Assembly: GCA_040307715.1 (NCBI GenBank)
Contig: JAWRJC010000151.1
Span: forward strand, 1-34,701
Source of the DNA: RUG13615 sp040307715
GTDB taxonomy: Bacteria > Bacillota > Clostridia > Peptostreptococcales > Anaerovoracaceae
DNA: 34,701 nt
Reading direction: 5' to 3'
The notes below the pieces were generated by a model, which worked only from the letters and a program-made list of their open reading frames with translations, had not been told where the DNA came from and made no database searches. The position numbers and the translations under genes were made by a program. Below, in pieces: positions 23,770-31,998 of the stretch. How positions within the stretch are numbered: the first letter of the stretch is position 1; each line of letters opens with the position of its first letter.

Positions 23770-24066
23770 ATGATCAAGATTGTTGTTGCCTGCGGTGGCG
23801 GCGTTTTCACCACCTCCATCGTCACGGAAAAGATCGATGAGATCCTGAAAAACGAGCAGATCGCACACGTGATCACCCCTCACAAACTGGTGGAGATCCC
23901 CGAGATCGTGGACGAGGATCTGATCGTTGTGACGAGCAAGACGAGCGCTGTCAATGAGGCCGGCATTCCTGTCATGCTGGGAAGCGCGTTCTTCACCGGC
24001 GTGGATGAAGCTGCGTTCACGGAAGAGTTCGTTGCCAAGGTCAAGGAGATCGAGGCCGCGAAGTAA
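23770..24066 (+). CDS. PTS EIIB component, galactitol type, orphan
   Basis: This 98-residue protein matches the galactitol-type EIIB fold. It starts MIKIVVACGGGVFTTSIV, with the phosphorylatable cysteine at position 8 directly after the first strand; the usual loop is CGTGVATS. A strand DLIVVTSK and GIPVMLGSAFFTGVD follow. EIIB passes phosphate from EIIA to the incoming sugar at EIIC, but no EIIA or EIIC lies in the window, and a terminator follows at once. AAAGGAGGAG lies before the ATG. It may complement a transporter coded elsewhere or be a regulatory phosphoprotein; both are guesses. Confidence 0.8.
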   Translation: MIKIVVACGGGVFTTSIVTEKIDEILKNEQIAHVITPHKLVEIPEIVDEDLIVVTSKTSAVNEAGIPVMLGSAFFTGVDEAAFTEEFVAKVKEIEAAK

Positions 24067-24085
24067 GACAGCCTTTTAGTTGATT

Positions 24086-24115
24086 AAAAAGAAGCGGCGC
24101 AGGCCGCTTCTTTTA
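24086..24115. terminator. Bidirectional terminator between EIIB and the aldolase gene
   Basis: GAAGCGGC (24091-24098) pairs with GCCGCTTC (24103-24110), loop GCAG, with A-run before and TTTT after. Confidence 0.85.
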
Positions 24116-24150
24116 TTATCTTTTGGCGGATCGTTTACGTCTGACCGGGG

Positions 24151-25545
24151 CTATTCATCCTCCTCCAGCATTTTCGTCCAGCGCTGTTCGACGCCGGCTT
24201 CGGCAGCCTGCTCCATTTTGAGGCAGCGGTCGAAGGCCTGCTCGATATCCGCCCCGACGGCGATCATGCCGTGGTTGCGCATGAGGCAGCCCGGGGCTTT
24301 GCCCATGACGCGCAGGATGTTCCCGGCGAGTTTCTTTGTGCCCGAAAGCCCGTAAGCTGCAACAGGCAGGAGGTCGGTGCCGAATGCTTCGGCAAGCTCC
24401 GGATCCGCGATCTCCAGCGGCATGTGTGCGGCTGCAAAGACAGCACAGTACTTGGCGTGCGTGTGAATGACCGCACCGACATCTTCGCGCATGGCATAGA
24501 GCCCGCAGTGGAAGGCAGTTTCGGAAGTCGGCTTGAGATCGCCTTCGTATTCGCCTGATGCGATCAGGACCTTGACCTCGTCGAGCGGGGTGAGGCGGTT
24601 GTAGTCCAGCCCGGACGGGGTGACGAGCATATACTCGTCGTCGAGACGGATGGACAGGTTGCCCCAGGTGCCCTGCACAAGGCCGGTCTCCAGCAGTCTT
24701 TTGCCGTATTCCACGAGCAGGCAGCGCTTGCTCCATTCATCGCCGGACATGCCGTCCGGTTTGACCGGCGCTGCGCCGGCAGGCGCTGCTTCCGCTTCGT
24801 TCTGCGCTTTCGCGGTCTCAAGAAGCTTGTGCGATTCCTCTGCTTTGGAGTACTTCATCGTGTAGATGCGGTGCTCCAGCGCGGCTCTTGCGGGCGGGAC
24901 AGGGATGCCGCCGCCGAGCACATCGGCTTTGAGCATGAGTTCCGCAGCTTTTTCCAGAACGGTCAGCGCGGTGAACGCTTCGTACATCGTCCGCCCGATG
25001 ACGAGGACGTTCTGATCATCGATCATGACCGCGTACCGGCCGCGCAGTGCCTTGTCGATGGCTTTCTTTTCGCGCGGGGCGATAAGGACACTCTGGCCGA
25101 TGATCATAGCCATGTCGTCGAGGACTGCCTCGATGGGGCGCTGGATCGCCAGGCACAGACCGATGTAAAGCGGCCGGGCGAGGATCATCGCGCGCATCTC
25201 TTTTTCATCGAGCAGCCAGTCTTTTTCCGGGATCGAGAAATGTGTGCAGTCCAGGATGTCGTCATACTGCAGATTGCCGAGCGGGGCGCTGGAAGCGTTC
25301 TTGAGACAACGGCCGCCTTGCTTGTAATAGAGGACAGCTTCCTCGACCGGATGGTCCATTTCCGTCAGTTTGCGCCCGTACAGGGAGAACATGTCGACGA
25401 TTTCCTCGGGGCGCAGCAGCCCCGGATCCGGTTTCTTTTGCTTTTTCTTACCGATCGCCGCAGCTTTGTCGAGCAGGCTGCCGGCTCCATCCTTGGTGAA
25501 AGCACTGAGTTTATCGAGTGCTTTTCTGGGTGTGCTGTCAGTCAT
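24151..25545 (-). CDS. Two-domain class II aldolase/adducin protein with an inactive-looking N-terminal half
   Basis: This 464-residue protein has a C-terminal class II aldolase domain (about 268-455) with TWGNLSIR, VTPSGLDY, TSET (E342), zinc ligands H361-T-H363, and N-H425-G. The N-terminal half (about 45-235) has the same order of elements (NLQYDD, VLIAPR, VLVIGRTMYEAFTALTVLEKA) but lacks the H-x-H and NHG histidines, so it is probably a structural duplicate. An Ala/Glu/Pro-rich linker joins them at about 245-265. Usual class II aldolases are about 210-230 residues. The ATG at 25545 follows AGGAGG and overlaps the kinase stop by 8 bp. Expected chemistry is retro-aldol cleavage of a phosphorylated sugar or sugar acid. 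Confidence 0.82.
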   Translation of the reverse strand: MTDSTPRKALDKLSAFTKDGAGSLLDKAAAIGKKKQKKPDPGLLRPEEIVDMFSLYGRKLTEMDHPVEEAVLYYKQGGRCLKNASSAPLGNLQYDDILDCTHFSIPEKDWLLDEKEMRAMILARPLYIGLCLAIQRPIEAVLDDMAMIIGQSVLIAPREKKAIDKALRGRYAVMIDDQNVLVIGRTMYEAFTALTVLEKAAELMLKADVLGGGIPVPPARAALEHRIYTMKYSKAEESHKLLETAKAQNEAEAAPAGAAPVKPDGMSGDEWSKRCLLVEYGKRLLETGLVQGTWGNLSIRLDDEYMLVTPSGLDYNRLTPLDEVKVLIASGEYEGDLKPTSETAFHCGLYAMREDVGAVIHTHAKYCAVFAAAHMPLEIADPELAEAFGTDLLPVAAYGLSGTKKLAGNILRVMGKAPGCLMRNHGMIAVGADIEQAFDRCLKMEQAAEAGVEQRWTKMLEEDE

Positions 25546-27118
25546 CGGTTTCCTCCTCATTCTTTTCTTCGTCCGCTCCGGCCGGTGCGTCGTGGTCGGT
25601 GAAGCGGCTGCTGTTGGCAAGTTTATAAGCTTTCTCCAGTGAGAAATAGATGCGTTTGTAGTCTTCGAACAGTTTGTCGTAGATCTTCTTGTTGGCGGGG
25701 TTGGGGGTGTAGCTGGCATCGGTACGGACGAAGGCCTTTGCTTCCTTGAAGTCCTTGAGGTAGCCAAGACCGACCATGGCCATGATCGCCGCGCCGACCG
25801 CGCCGGCGTTGCGCGGATCGTGGGCGACGGAGAACGACAGCCCCGTGACATCCGCGATGATCTGCATCCAGCCCTTATCAAGCGCACCGCCGCCGATGAT
25901 GCGGAAGTGGTCGCCGTCAAAGCCGTAGTCCTGCTTCATGTTCTCAAAGATCCAGCGCAGGTTGTAGGCGATGCCTTCGTAGACCGCACGCATCATGTGC
26001 TCTCTGGTGTGGACGGAGGTGAGATTGAAGATCGTGCCGCGCGTGGTGGTCGTGCTGACAGGGCAGCGTTCGCCTTCGACCCAGGGGGTGAAGATCAGAT
26101 GGTCGCTCCCCGGCGGGACGTCGTCGATGATGCTGTCCATATAGTCGTAGATGCCGTCACCGTAAATCTCCGCTTCATGCCGGAAGAACTGTTCTTTGAT
26201 CCACTGGATATTGACACCGGCGGATTCCATCTCGCCGCAGATCAGGTTCATTTTGGGATCCGCGCCGGCCGTCGCCGCCGCGCCGCGCTTGAACTTGTCA
26301 TGCACTGCGCTGCTCGCGCAGACCCATCCGGAAGTGCCGAGGTAGACATGCATGTCGCCCTCGCCGGTCATGCCGGCACCGACCGCCGCCGCGGAGACGT
26401 CGTAGCCGCCGCCGAAGACAGGCATTCCCTCTGCCAGTCCGGTCGCTTCCGCAGCTTCGGGAAGCAGTCCGCCGACGCAGTCCGTCGCGCTGATCAGACG
26501 CGGGAGCCGGTCGACATCGATCCCCATGCGCGGGTAGACGGAGAACCAGTCTTTCTTCTTCAGATCGAGTCCGTAGGTGGAGGCGCCGGACAGTTCGGCG
26601 ACCATCTCCCCGGTGCACCGCATGGTCAGATACCCGTTGACATCGAGGATCTTTGCGGTTTTTGCGTAGATGTCGGGGCGTTCTTCCTTCAGCCACAGGA
26701 TCTTGGGCAGGCTGTCCTTGCCCATGATGGGGGTGCCAGAGACCAGGGTGAAGACTTTCTTGCCGCCAAAGCGGTTCATCGCGTGGTCCGCCTGCACCTG
26801 CGCCCGGCCATCCAGCCAGGTGATGTTGTTGTAGAGCGCCTTACCGTCCGCATCGACCGGGATCACGCCGAGCCCCTGCGTGGAGAAGACCATCGCCTTG
26901 ACGTCGTCCTTATCCACGCCGGTCTTTTCGAGCACCTTTTTGCAGGTCACGCAGACTGCAGTCCAGTAGTCCTCGGGATCCTGTTCGACCCAGGCGGGCT
27001 TTGGGTAATACGTGGGGTAGGGGCATGTTTCCGAGGCGACGACATTGCCTTCAAAATCCACAAGGGCGGCTTTGTCGGAACTGGTGCCCAGATCATGCGC
27101 CATTATGTACTTTGCCAT
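25538..27118 (-). CDS. FGGY-family carbohydrate kinase (xylulokinase-like)
   Basis: This 526-residue ATP-dependent sugar kinase has the N-terminal phosphate loop HDLGTSSDKAALVD (8-21), substrate-region ITWLDGRAQ (99-107) and catalytic Asp240 in VFGGGYDVSAAAVGAG. The second domain has GDMHVYLGTSGWV, FRIIGGGALDKGWMQIIADVTG and RNAGAVGAAIMA. FGGY enzymes phosphorylate ketoses, polyols or glycerol; this one is closest in outline to xylulokinase-like members, but the substrate is not set by sequence. An unusual acidic C-terminal tail (about residues 509-526, rich in D and E) is appended. AAAGGAG precedes the ATG. The aldolase gene overlaps its end by 8 bp and the aminotransferase gene ends 48 bp upstream. 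Confidence 0.87.
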   Translation of the reverse strand: MAKYIMAHDLGTSSDKAALVDFEGNVVASETCPYPTYYPKPAWVEQDPEDYWTAVCVTCKKVLEKTGVDKDDVKAMVFSTQGLGVIPVDADGKALYNNITWLDGRAQVQADHAMNRFGGKKVFTLVSGTPIMGKDSLPKILWLKEERPDIYAKTAKILDVNGYLTMRCTGEMVAELSGASTYGLDLKKKDWFSVYPRMGIDVDRLPRLISATDCVGGLLPEAAEATGLAEGMPVFGGGYDVSAAAVGAGMTGEGDMHVYLGTSGWVCASSAVHDKFKRGAAATAGADPKMNLICGEMESAGVNIQWIKEQFFRHEAEIYGDGIYDYMDSIIDDVPPGSDHLIFTPWVEGERCPVSTTTTRGTIFNLTSVHTREHMMRAVYEGIAYNLRWIFENMKQDYGFDGDHFRIIGGGALDKGWMQIIADVTGLSFSVAHDPRNAGAVGAAIMAMVGLGYLKDFKEAKAFVRTDASYTPNPANKKIYDKLFEDYKRIYFSLEKAYKLANSSRFTDHDAPAGADEEKNEEETDD

Positions 27119-27166
27119 TTAACTTGCTCCTTTCTTGTTCGGAGGATCGCTCCGTCTGCGGACTCT

Positions 27167-28672
27167 TCAGTCTGCGCACTTGTTGGTCTTTACAACGTGT
27201 TTGAAGACTTCCTCAAATCTTCCAAGCGCGTCATCGATGACTTCGTCGGTGTCCGCCATGGAGGTGTACAGGCGGCTGCCGGCAAGCGTAACGACGCCGT
27301 TCGCCATGTAGGCGGCGCCCATGCGCTCCATGGAAGCTTTGCGCTCATACATCATATCCTTGTTCTCGAGCAGGCCCTTGATGGACTTGAGCGGGTTGAA
27401 GGAAGAGAAGTCAAAGCTCATCGCGCCGGTGCATTCCAGATGGACAATGCTGCCCTGATTGTAGGCGACAAAGGGGAGTCCGTATTTGTCGAGGAGCATC
27501 TTCAGTCCATCCGTGAGACGGTCGCCCGCGCGCCCCGCGATCTCGCAGGCGTTGGTGCGTTCGATCTCCTTGATGGCGGTGTAGCCGGCCAGTGCGGACA
27601 TCGGGTTCGCGGAGAGCGTGCCCCCGACATAGGCTTTCTTGCTGCTGCCGCCGACACCAGCTGCCATCAGCCCGACGTATTCCTTCTTGCCGCCGACGCC
27701 GCCGGCCGCGGGATAGCCGCCCGCGACGATCTTGCCGAAGATGGTCAGGTCGGGTGTGACGCCGAAGTATCCCTGCGCACCGCCGAGGCCGCAGCGGAAT
27801 CCCGTGACGACTTCATCCATGACCATCAGTGCGCCGTATTTGTCGCACAGTTCGCGGACGCCTTTGCAGTAGTCCGCGGAAACAGGGCGGGTGCCGCTTT
27901 CCGGACCAAACGGCTCGATGAGCACGGCTGCTGTGCCGCCGCGCAGCTGGTTGAGTTTGAGCATCTTTTCCATCATGTCCAGATCGTTCGGCCGCACTTC
28001 ATGGGTGTAGGCCTGGACCTTGCGGGGGATGCCGTGTGACTCGAGGAAGTTGCGGCTGCCCGGGATCTTGGTGCCGTAGACGAGCTGGTCGCTCCAGCCG
28101 TGGTAGCCGCCGCCCAGTTTGATGATGTGCTTTTTGCCGGTGGCCAGGCGTGCGATCCGCAGCGCGGCCATATCGGATTCGGTGCCGCTGCCCAGCATGC
28201 GGAACATCTCGACGCCCGGCATGCAGGCGCGGATCTCATTCGCGATGAGGTATTCCGCCTCGTGGAGCAGACCTGTGACCGGTCCGCATGTATTGATGAG
28301 CTCTTCAACGGCTTCTTTGACCGGCGCGTAGTTGCTGCCCAGGATCGTCGGACCGCCTGCTTGCAGGAAGTCGATGTACTTGTTGCCGTCTTTATCGTAC
28401 AGATAGGCGCCTTCCGCCTTTGTGAAGCAGACAGGGAAGGGCTTGTTGAACGCAAGGTTGTGCTGGACACCGCCGGGAATGACGTCCTTCGCCTTTTCGA
28501 AGACCTCTTTGGAGGCTGTGCACTTTTCGTCGTAGTACCGCAGAACTTCATTCTCGTAGTAGTCGTCGTTGACCTCCCAGATCGGCTGGTCGGTCAGCGT
28601 CTTCAGTCTGCCGTTTACATCTGCGGGATCTTCCCAGCGTGTGATACCGTATTTGTCACCGTTGTTTACCAT
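27167..28672 (-). CDS. Class III PLP aminotransferase, glutamate-1-semialdehyde aminomutase-like
   Basis: This 501-residue PLP enzyme has D286 of VMDEVVTGFR, which binds the cofactor nitrogen, and K314 of IFGKIVAGGYPAAG, which forms the Schiff base. VIPGGVQHNLAFNKPFPV and MLGSGTESDMAALRIAR are typical of the GSA-aminomutase branch. It is longer than HemL (about 430 residues), with a ~50-residue N-terminal extension, and no other heme gene is nearby. A catabolic aminotransferase acting on an amino-sugar, amino-polyol or omega-amino compound is more likely, given the kinase and aldolase in the same operon. AAGGAGG sits 8 bp before the ATG. The TetR gene ends 31 bp upstream. Confidence 0.85.
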   Translation of the reverse strand: MVNNGDKYGITRWEDPADVNGRLKTLTDQPIWEVNDDYYENEVLRYYDEKCTASKEVFEKAKDVIPGGVQHNLAFNKPFPVCFTKAEGAYLYDKDGNKYIDFLQAGGPTILGSNYAPVKEAVEELINTCGPVTGLLHEAEYLIANEIRACMPGVEMFRMLGSGTESDMAALRIARLATGKKHIIKLGGGYHGWSDQLVYGTKIPGSRNFLESHGIPRKVQAYTHEVRPNDLDMMEKMLKLNQLRGGTAAVLIEPFGPESGTRPVSADYCKGVRELCDKYGALMVMDEVVTGFRCGLGGAQGYFGVTPDLTIFGKIVAGGYPAAGGVGGKKEYVGLMAAGVGGSSKKAYVGGTLSANPMSALAGYTAIKEIERTNACEIAGRAGDRLTDGLKMLLDKYGLPFVAYNQGSIVHLECTGAMSFDFSSFNPLKSIKGLLENKDMMYERKASMERMGAAYMANGVVTLAGSRLYTSMADTDEVIDDALGRFEEVFKHVVKTNKCAD

Positions 28673-28702
28673 TCGATTACCTCCTTGGTGTGCTGTGGCC
28701 GG

Positions 28703-29251
28703 TTAACCGGCGGTTTTCCCGTACAGGACGAGGAACCGCTCTTTCATTTCATCTGCGTCAAACGGGATGCGCCATGTCAGGTAGTGGTTGACGAGTCCGT
28801 AATACAGACCTGTCCGGATCACGACCTGCTGTTCTTTTTCTTCGGGGCTCATCGATCCCAGATTATCGCGGATCCGTTCCTCAAAGCGTGCGATGGAATT
28901 GTCCGCCTGCCGGTTGAGGATGCTGTTGAAGATGAGCCGGATCGTGAGCAGGGGATAATTCGCTGTATCTTCGATCAGGCGCAGAAAGAGAGCCTTGATC
29001 AGCGGCTCGCCGCAAAGACCGCTCTCTTCGCAGTACCGCAGCAGATCGTCCATCTCCTGATCGACCAGGGCGATCAAAAGGTCGTTGACGGTCGAAAAGT
29101 AATTGAAGACAGTCGTGCGGGACATTCCCGCGCGGGCGGCGATGTCACTGAACGTGACGTTCCTGATCCCTTTCTCTTCGAACAGCCCTTTGGCTGCGTG
29201 CATGATGATCTGCCGGCTTCTAGCCCGTTTGCCGGTATAGGACTCTGTCAT
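28703..29251 (-). CDS. TetR/AcrR-family transcriptional regulator
   Basis: This 182-residue regulator has an N-terminal TetR helix-turn-helix (about 8-56): RSRQIIMHAAKGLFEEKGI, VTFSDIAARAGMS and TTVFNYFSTVNDLL. The C-terminal ligand domain has no recognisable signature. GGAGG lies before the ATG. It leads the minus-strand operon with the aminotransferase, kinase and aldolase, separated from the first enzyme gene by 31 bp, so it is presumably the local, substrate-responsive repressor. A dyad at 29278-29291 upstream is a plausible binding site. Confidence 0.85.
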   Translation of the reverse strand: MTESYTGKRARSRQIIMHAAKGLFEEKGIRNVTFSDIAARAGMSRTTVFNYFSTVNDLLIALVDQEMDDLLRYCEESGLCGEPLIKALFLRLIEDTANYPLLTIRLIFNSILNRQADNSIARFEERIRDNLGSMSPEEKEQQVVIRTGLYYGLVNHYLTWRIPFDADEMKERFLVLYGKTAG

Positions 29252-29277
29252 GGTGCCTCCTGTTTGTTTTTGTACTC

Positions 29278-29291
29278 TGATACAATTATCA
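29278..29291. promoter_or_regulatory. Candidate TetR operator
   Basis: Perfect dyad TGATA-CAAT-TATCA, 27 bp upstream of the tetR ATG. On the minus strand a GATAAT overlaps it and could be the -10, so binding there would block transcription of the whole operon. Confidence 0.45.
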
Positions 29292-29351
29292 CACTTTTTA
29301 GAAAGAATAGCAACAAAAATATTGGAATCAGGTTCAATTTCCGGACAGAAA

Positions 29352-29376
29352 AAGACCTCCGCACCGCGGAGGTCTT
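29352..29376. terminator. Terminator of the lipoprotein gene
   Basis: AAGACCTCCGC (29352-29362) pairs with GCGGAGGTCTT (29366-29376), loop ACC. On the minus strand a T-run follows, so it ends the lipoprotein transcript. Confidence 0.85.
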
Positions 29377-29409
29377 GTTTTTCCGAATCAGAACAGTAAA
29401 CGGTCGTTC

Positions 29410-29769
29410 TTATTCTTTTTCCAGTTTGAAAACGATGCCGGAAATGTCGAGTGTCAGGACACCGTCTTCGAGAGTGCCGGACATGGTCTCGCCGTTGCTG
29501 GTGATCGTAACGGTGTCGCCGTCCTCTTCCCAGGTGCCTTCGCCGTCCGCTTCACCATTAGTGAGCGCCGTGACTTTGCCATCTTTTTCGAAGGTGATGG
29601 AGAAGGTCAGGCCGGCATCTTCCGGTGCCATCGTTACACCGTATGCTTCGATTTCAGTTGCATTCCAGGTGCCGACGAACTGGCTTTCGCTGCCGCCGCA
29701 GGCGACGAGCCCCAGAACAGCCGTCATCAGAAGCAGAACAACGAGGATCTTGGATACAGTTTTCTTCAT
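29410..29769 (-). CDS. Small secreted lipoprotein with lipocalin-like C-terminal domain
   Basis: This 119-residue protein begins with a lipoprotein signal (MKKTVSKILVVLLLMTAV) and a lipobox LVAC, giving lipidated Cys24. The mature part (FVGTWNATEIEAYGV, LTFSITFEKDGKVT, GTWEEDGDTVTI) alternates strands like the small lipocalin-like/DUF5640 lipoproteins of gut Firmicutes. It should be anchored to the outer face of the membrane. Function is unknown. AAAGGAAC lies before the ATG. A near-consensus promoter lies 68 bp upstream and a terminator follows, so it is a single-gene unit, with the beta-propeller gene ending 108 bp upstream. Confidence 0.8.
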   Translation of the reverse strand: MKKTVSKILVVLLLMTAVLGLVACGGSESQFVGTWNATEIEAYGVTMAPEDAGLTFSITFEKDGKVTALTNGEADGEGTWEEDGDTVTITSNGETMSGTLEDGVLTLDISGIVFKLEKE

Positions 29770-29836
29770 GAGTGCGTTCCTTTCTATACTTGACTATTGA
29801 TGACCGCTGACACGGATCATCATTCATTCCTTAATC

Positions 29837-29865
29837 ATTTTATCGGTCCGGACAACACCTGTCAA
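29837..29865 (-). promoter_or_regulatory. Consensus promoter of the lipoprotein gene
   Basis: On the minus strand TTGACA (29865-29860), a 17-bp spacer, then TAAAAT (29842-29837). Strong housekeeping-type promoter. Confidence 0.8.
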
Positions 29866-29877
29866 TCATGTGAAAGG

Positions 29878-31941
29878 CTATTGGCCTGCAGGAATCGCAA
29901 AGCTCTCGATGGTATCCCCGTACAGGACGCCGTACACATAGCCGTCGATGTACAGCGCGCGCCGGACGGAATCCGCTGTACGGAACTGCTCTTCGATCTG
30001 CAGTTTGCCGTCTTTGGCGCTGAACACGAGGATGCCGTTTCTGCCTTTGTACTCATTGGTCTGCTCGTCATAGTTCCAGTTCTCATACGGTACAGCGTAC
30101 CAGGCGGCATCGGGACCGACGAGGAGCGCTTTGTGATCGTACTGGACCTGGCTGTTCATCCCCTCGAAGGACTTGCTGTCGCTGACAGCCGGGGCGGCCG
30201 GGTCGTGGATATCGAACAGCGCCAGTTTCAATCCGTCGGTCGCTTCTCCCCATTCGTTCGTTTCGGTCGAAAATCCCAGCCCCAGCAGGTATTCGTCCGG
30301 CGTCGGCACGAGCAGGGTGGAGAAGCCGCTGATCTTGACATGTCCCTCGATCTCAGGATCGTACGGGTCGGACAGATCGATGATGAAAAGCGGGTCGGTC
30401 TGTTCATATGTGATGATATAGGCCTTGTCTTTAATGTAGCGGGCGGCTTCGATGTGCTCATCTTTGGCAAAATTGCGCAGGCTTCCGGTCAGCTGCATGT
30501 CCTCGTCGAAGAGGAACAGGTTGTTGACGTCCTGTCCGTTCTTCTGGGATGTGGTCGCGATCTTGAAGATGCCGCGGCTGTCGTCCATGGAGAACTGGTC
30601 ATTGATGCTGCCGTTCACGATGGCGGTGCCGGCATACGATGGCGCATCCTGATCCAGAGACAGCTTGAGGACACGCGTCTTGCAGCTCATGTCCTGATAG
30701 GCGTAGGCGCTGACGACGTCGCCGGGGTAGAAGGTGGTCGTGATGTAGAGCGCTTTGCTGCTGCAGAAGATCTCTCCGGAACCGCCGAGAACGGCTTTGG
30801 TGGAAACGCTGTCCGTATCATCCGCCGTCTTTGATACGTCGATCGCGCCGACAACGGTGAAGGCAGGGGATGCCGCCTCCGGGAAATACCGGATATCCTC
30901 GATCGCGAGCGGCGACCATTTGCCGCCGTCTTCGGCGATGCAGGGGCAGCAGTGTCCTTTCTTATAAGTGTACATATAGTCGTTTGTGACCAGATACAGC
31001 ATGTTTCCGTTCATCCGGGAGGTCAGACAGGTGCCGCTCTGCTCGTACTGGCGGATCTGCTCCGGCGCATTGCGGTCGGTGATGTCGAACACCGTCACGA
31101 CGGTGGCCGCTCTGTCAAAGGGAGCCAGGAGGGAGAATCCGCTGTTATCGAGTTCGCCGAGTACGATCAGCCGGTCGCCGGTGATGTAAAGATCGCTGAT
31201 AAACGTGCCGCACCGGTCGCCGCTGACGGAGGAGATCTTTTTGGTCTTGCCGTCTTTGACACCGACGATATTGATGCGGTTGTCAAAACTGGAAACGAAA
31301 TAGATATACCGGCCGTCAGTCTTGATGATGTCCGCCTCGTCGATCCCTTCCACCTGCGTGTAGGTGCCGGAGTGGGCGGGGGCGCTGCCGCCGGTGTCTT
31401 CCGCTGCGGCAACGTCACCGTTTTTGGCTGCACCGGTCCCGCGGGCGGATTCTTCCGCGTCTTCCAGATAATAATCTTCGATCGGATAATACCCTTCGTC
31501 GGGGATCAGAGAAGCCATCAGACGGTCGAGGTCCTTGTAATCTTTGAGTGCCAGCAGGCCGAATTCATCGGCGCTGCTGTCCGCAAAGAGAACCGCGGGA
31601 TCGATCGTGTCCGCTTCCTCCGGGACTGCAGCGGTCTCGGAAGTGCCGGCGGTCTCATTGGCGGGGGTGCCGGAGGGGCCGAAGATCTGTGCGGCGCCGA
31701 TGCCGAGCACTAGGCAGAAGCAGGCTGCCAGCGCAAGGGCGGGTCGGAACCATCTGCGGCGGCGCGTGACCGTCGTGCGTTCCTGCGTGCCGGGGGCTGC
31801 GGTGTCCGGCGCGGGAGATTCCTGGGGGATGCCTTCCAGCATCGCGTAGACCGCTTCCTCATCGAGAGACGACGGCGCTTGAAGACCGTCCCGGTCGAAC
31901 AGTTCTTTTATATTGTTATCGAAATTGGTATCGTTTTTCAT
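29878..31941 (-). CDS. Membrane-anchored beta-propeller protein, candidate anti-sigma factor
   Basis: This 687-residue protein has a short cytoplasmic N-terminus (about 1-64: MKNDTNFDNNIKELFDRDGL, then a Pro/Ala/Thr-rich stretch), an RRRR cluster, one membrane helix (66-87), an acidic extracellular linker (90-190), and a large C-terminal domain with repeated blades such as YTQVEGIDEADIIKTDGRYIY and LYITTTFYPGDVVSAYAYQ. This is the secreted beta-propeller (C-terminal beta-propeller, PF09826-like) family. Being 57 bp downstream of an ECF sigma gene in the same operon, with the layout of a transmembrane anti-sigma factor, it may bind the sigma factor through its N-terminus. The N-terminus lacks a recognisable zinc-binding anti-sigma HxxxCxxC motif, so this is inference. 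AGGAG lies 8 bp before the ATG. Confidence 0.8.
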   Translation of the reverse strand: MKNDTNFDNNIKELFDRDGLQAPSSLDEEAVYAMLEGIPQESPAPDTAAPGTQERTTVTRRRRWFRPALALAACFCLVLGIGAAQIFGPSGTPANETAGTSETAAVPEEADTIDPAVLFADSSADEFGLLALKDYKDLDRLMASLIPDEGYYPIEDYYLEDAEESARGTGAAKNGDVAAAEDTGGSAPAHSGTYTQVEGIDEADIIKTDGRYIYFVSSFDNRINIVGVKDGKTKKISSVSGDRCGTFISDLYITGDRLIVLGELDNSGFSLLAPFDRAATVVTVFDITDRNAPEQIRQYEQSGTCLTSRMNGNMLYLVTNDYMYTYKKGHCCPCIAEDGGKWSPLAIEDIRYFPEAASPAFTVVGAIDVSKTADDTDSVSTKAVLGGSGEIFCSSKALYITTTFYPGDVVSAYAYQDMSCKTRVLKLSLDQDAPSYAGTAIVNGSINDQFSMDDSRGIFKIATTSQKNGQDVNNLFLFDEDMQLTGSLRNFAKDEHIEAARYIKDKAYIITYEQTDPLFIIDLSDPYDPEIEGHVKISGFSTLLVPTPDEYLLGLGFSTETNEWGEATDGLKLALFDIHDPAAPAVSDSKSFEGMNSQVQYDHKALLVGPDAAWYAVPYENWNYDEQTNEYKGRNGILVFSAKDGKLQIEEQFRTADSVRRALYIDGYVYGVLYGDTIESFAIPAGQ

Positions 31942-31998
31942 GGCATTGCTCCTGTTGGTCCTGCGGACCGTCTTGTACGTCGGCGGACCGCCTTTTGT

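Noticed and set aside
25820..28039. A 739-codon plus-strand open frame over the kinase and aminotransferase genes
   Set aside because: Antisense to two enzymes with intact catalytic motifs; no ribosome site or recognisable domain.
28698..28711. GCCGGTTAACCGGC palindrome as another metal-type dyad
   Set aside because: It lacks the GTTAG-N6-CTAAC layout and contains the tetR stop codon; it is not in a promoter position.
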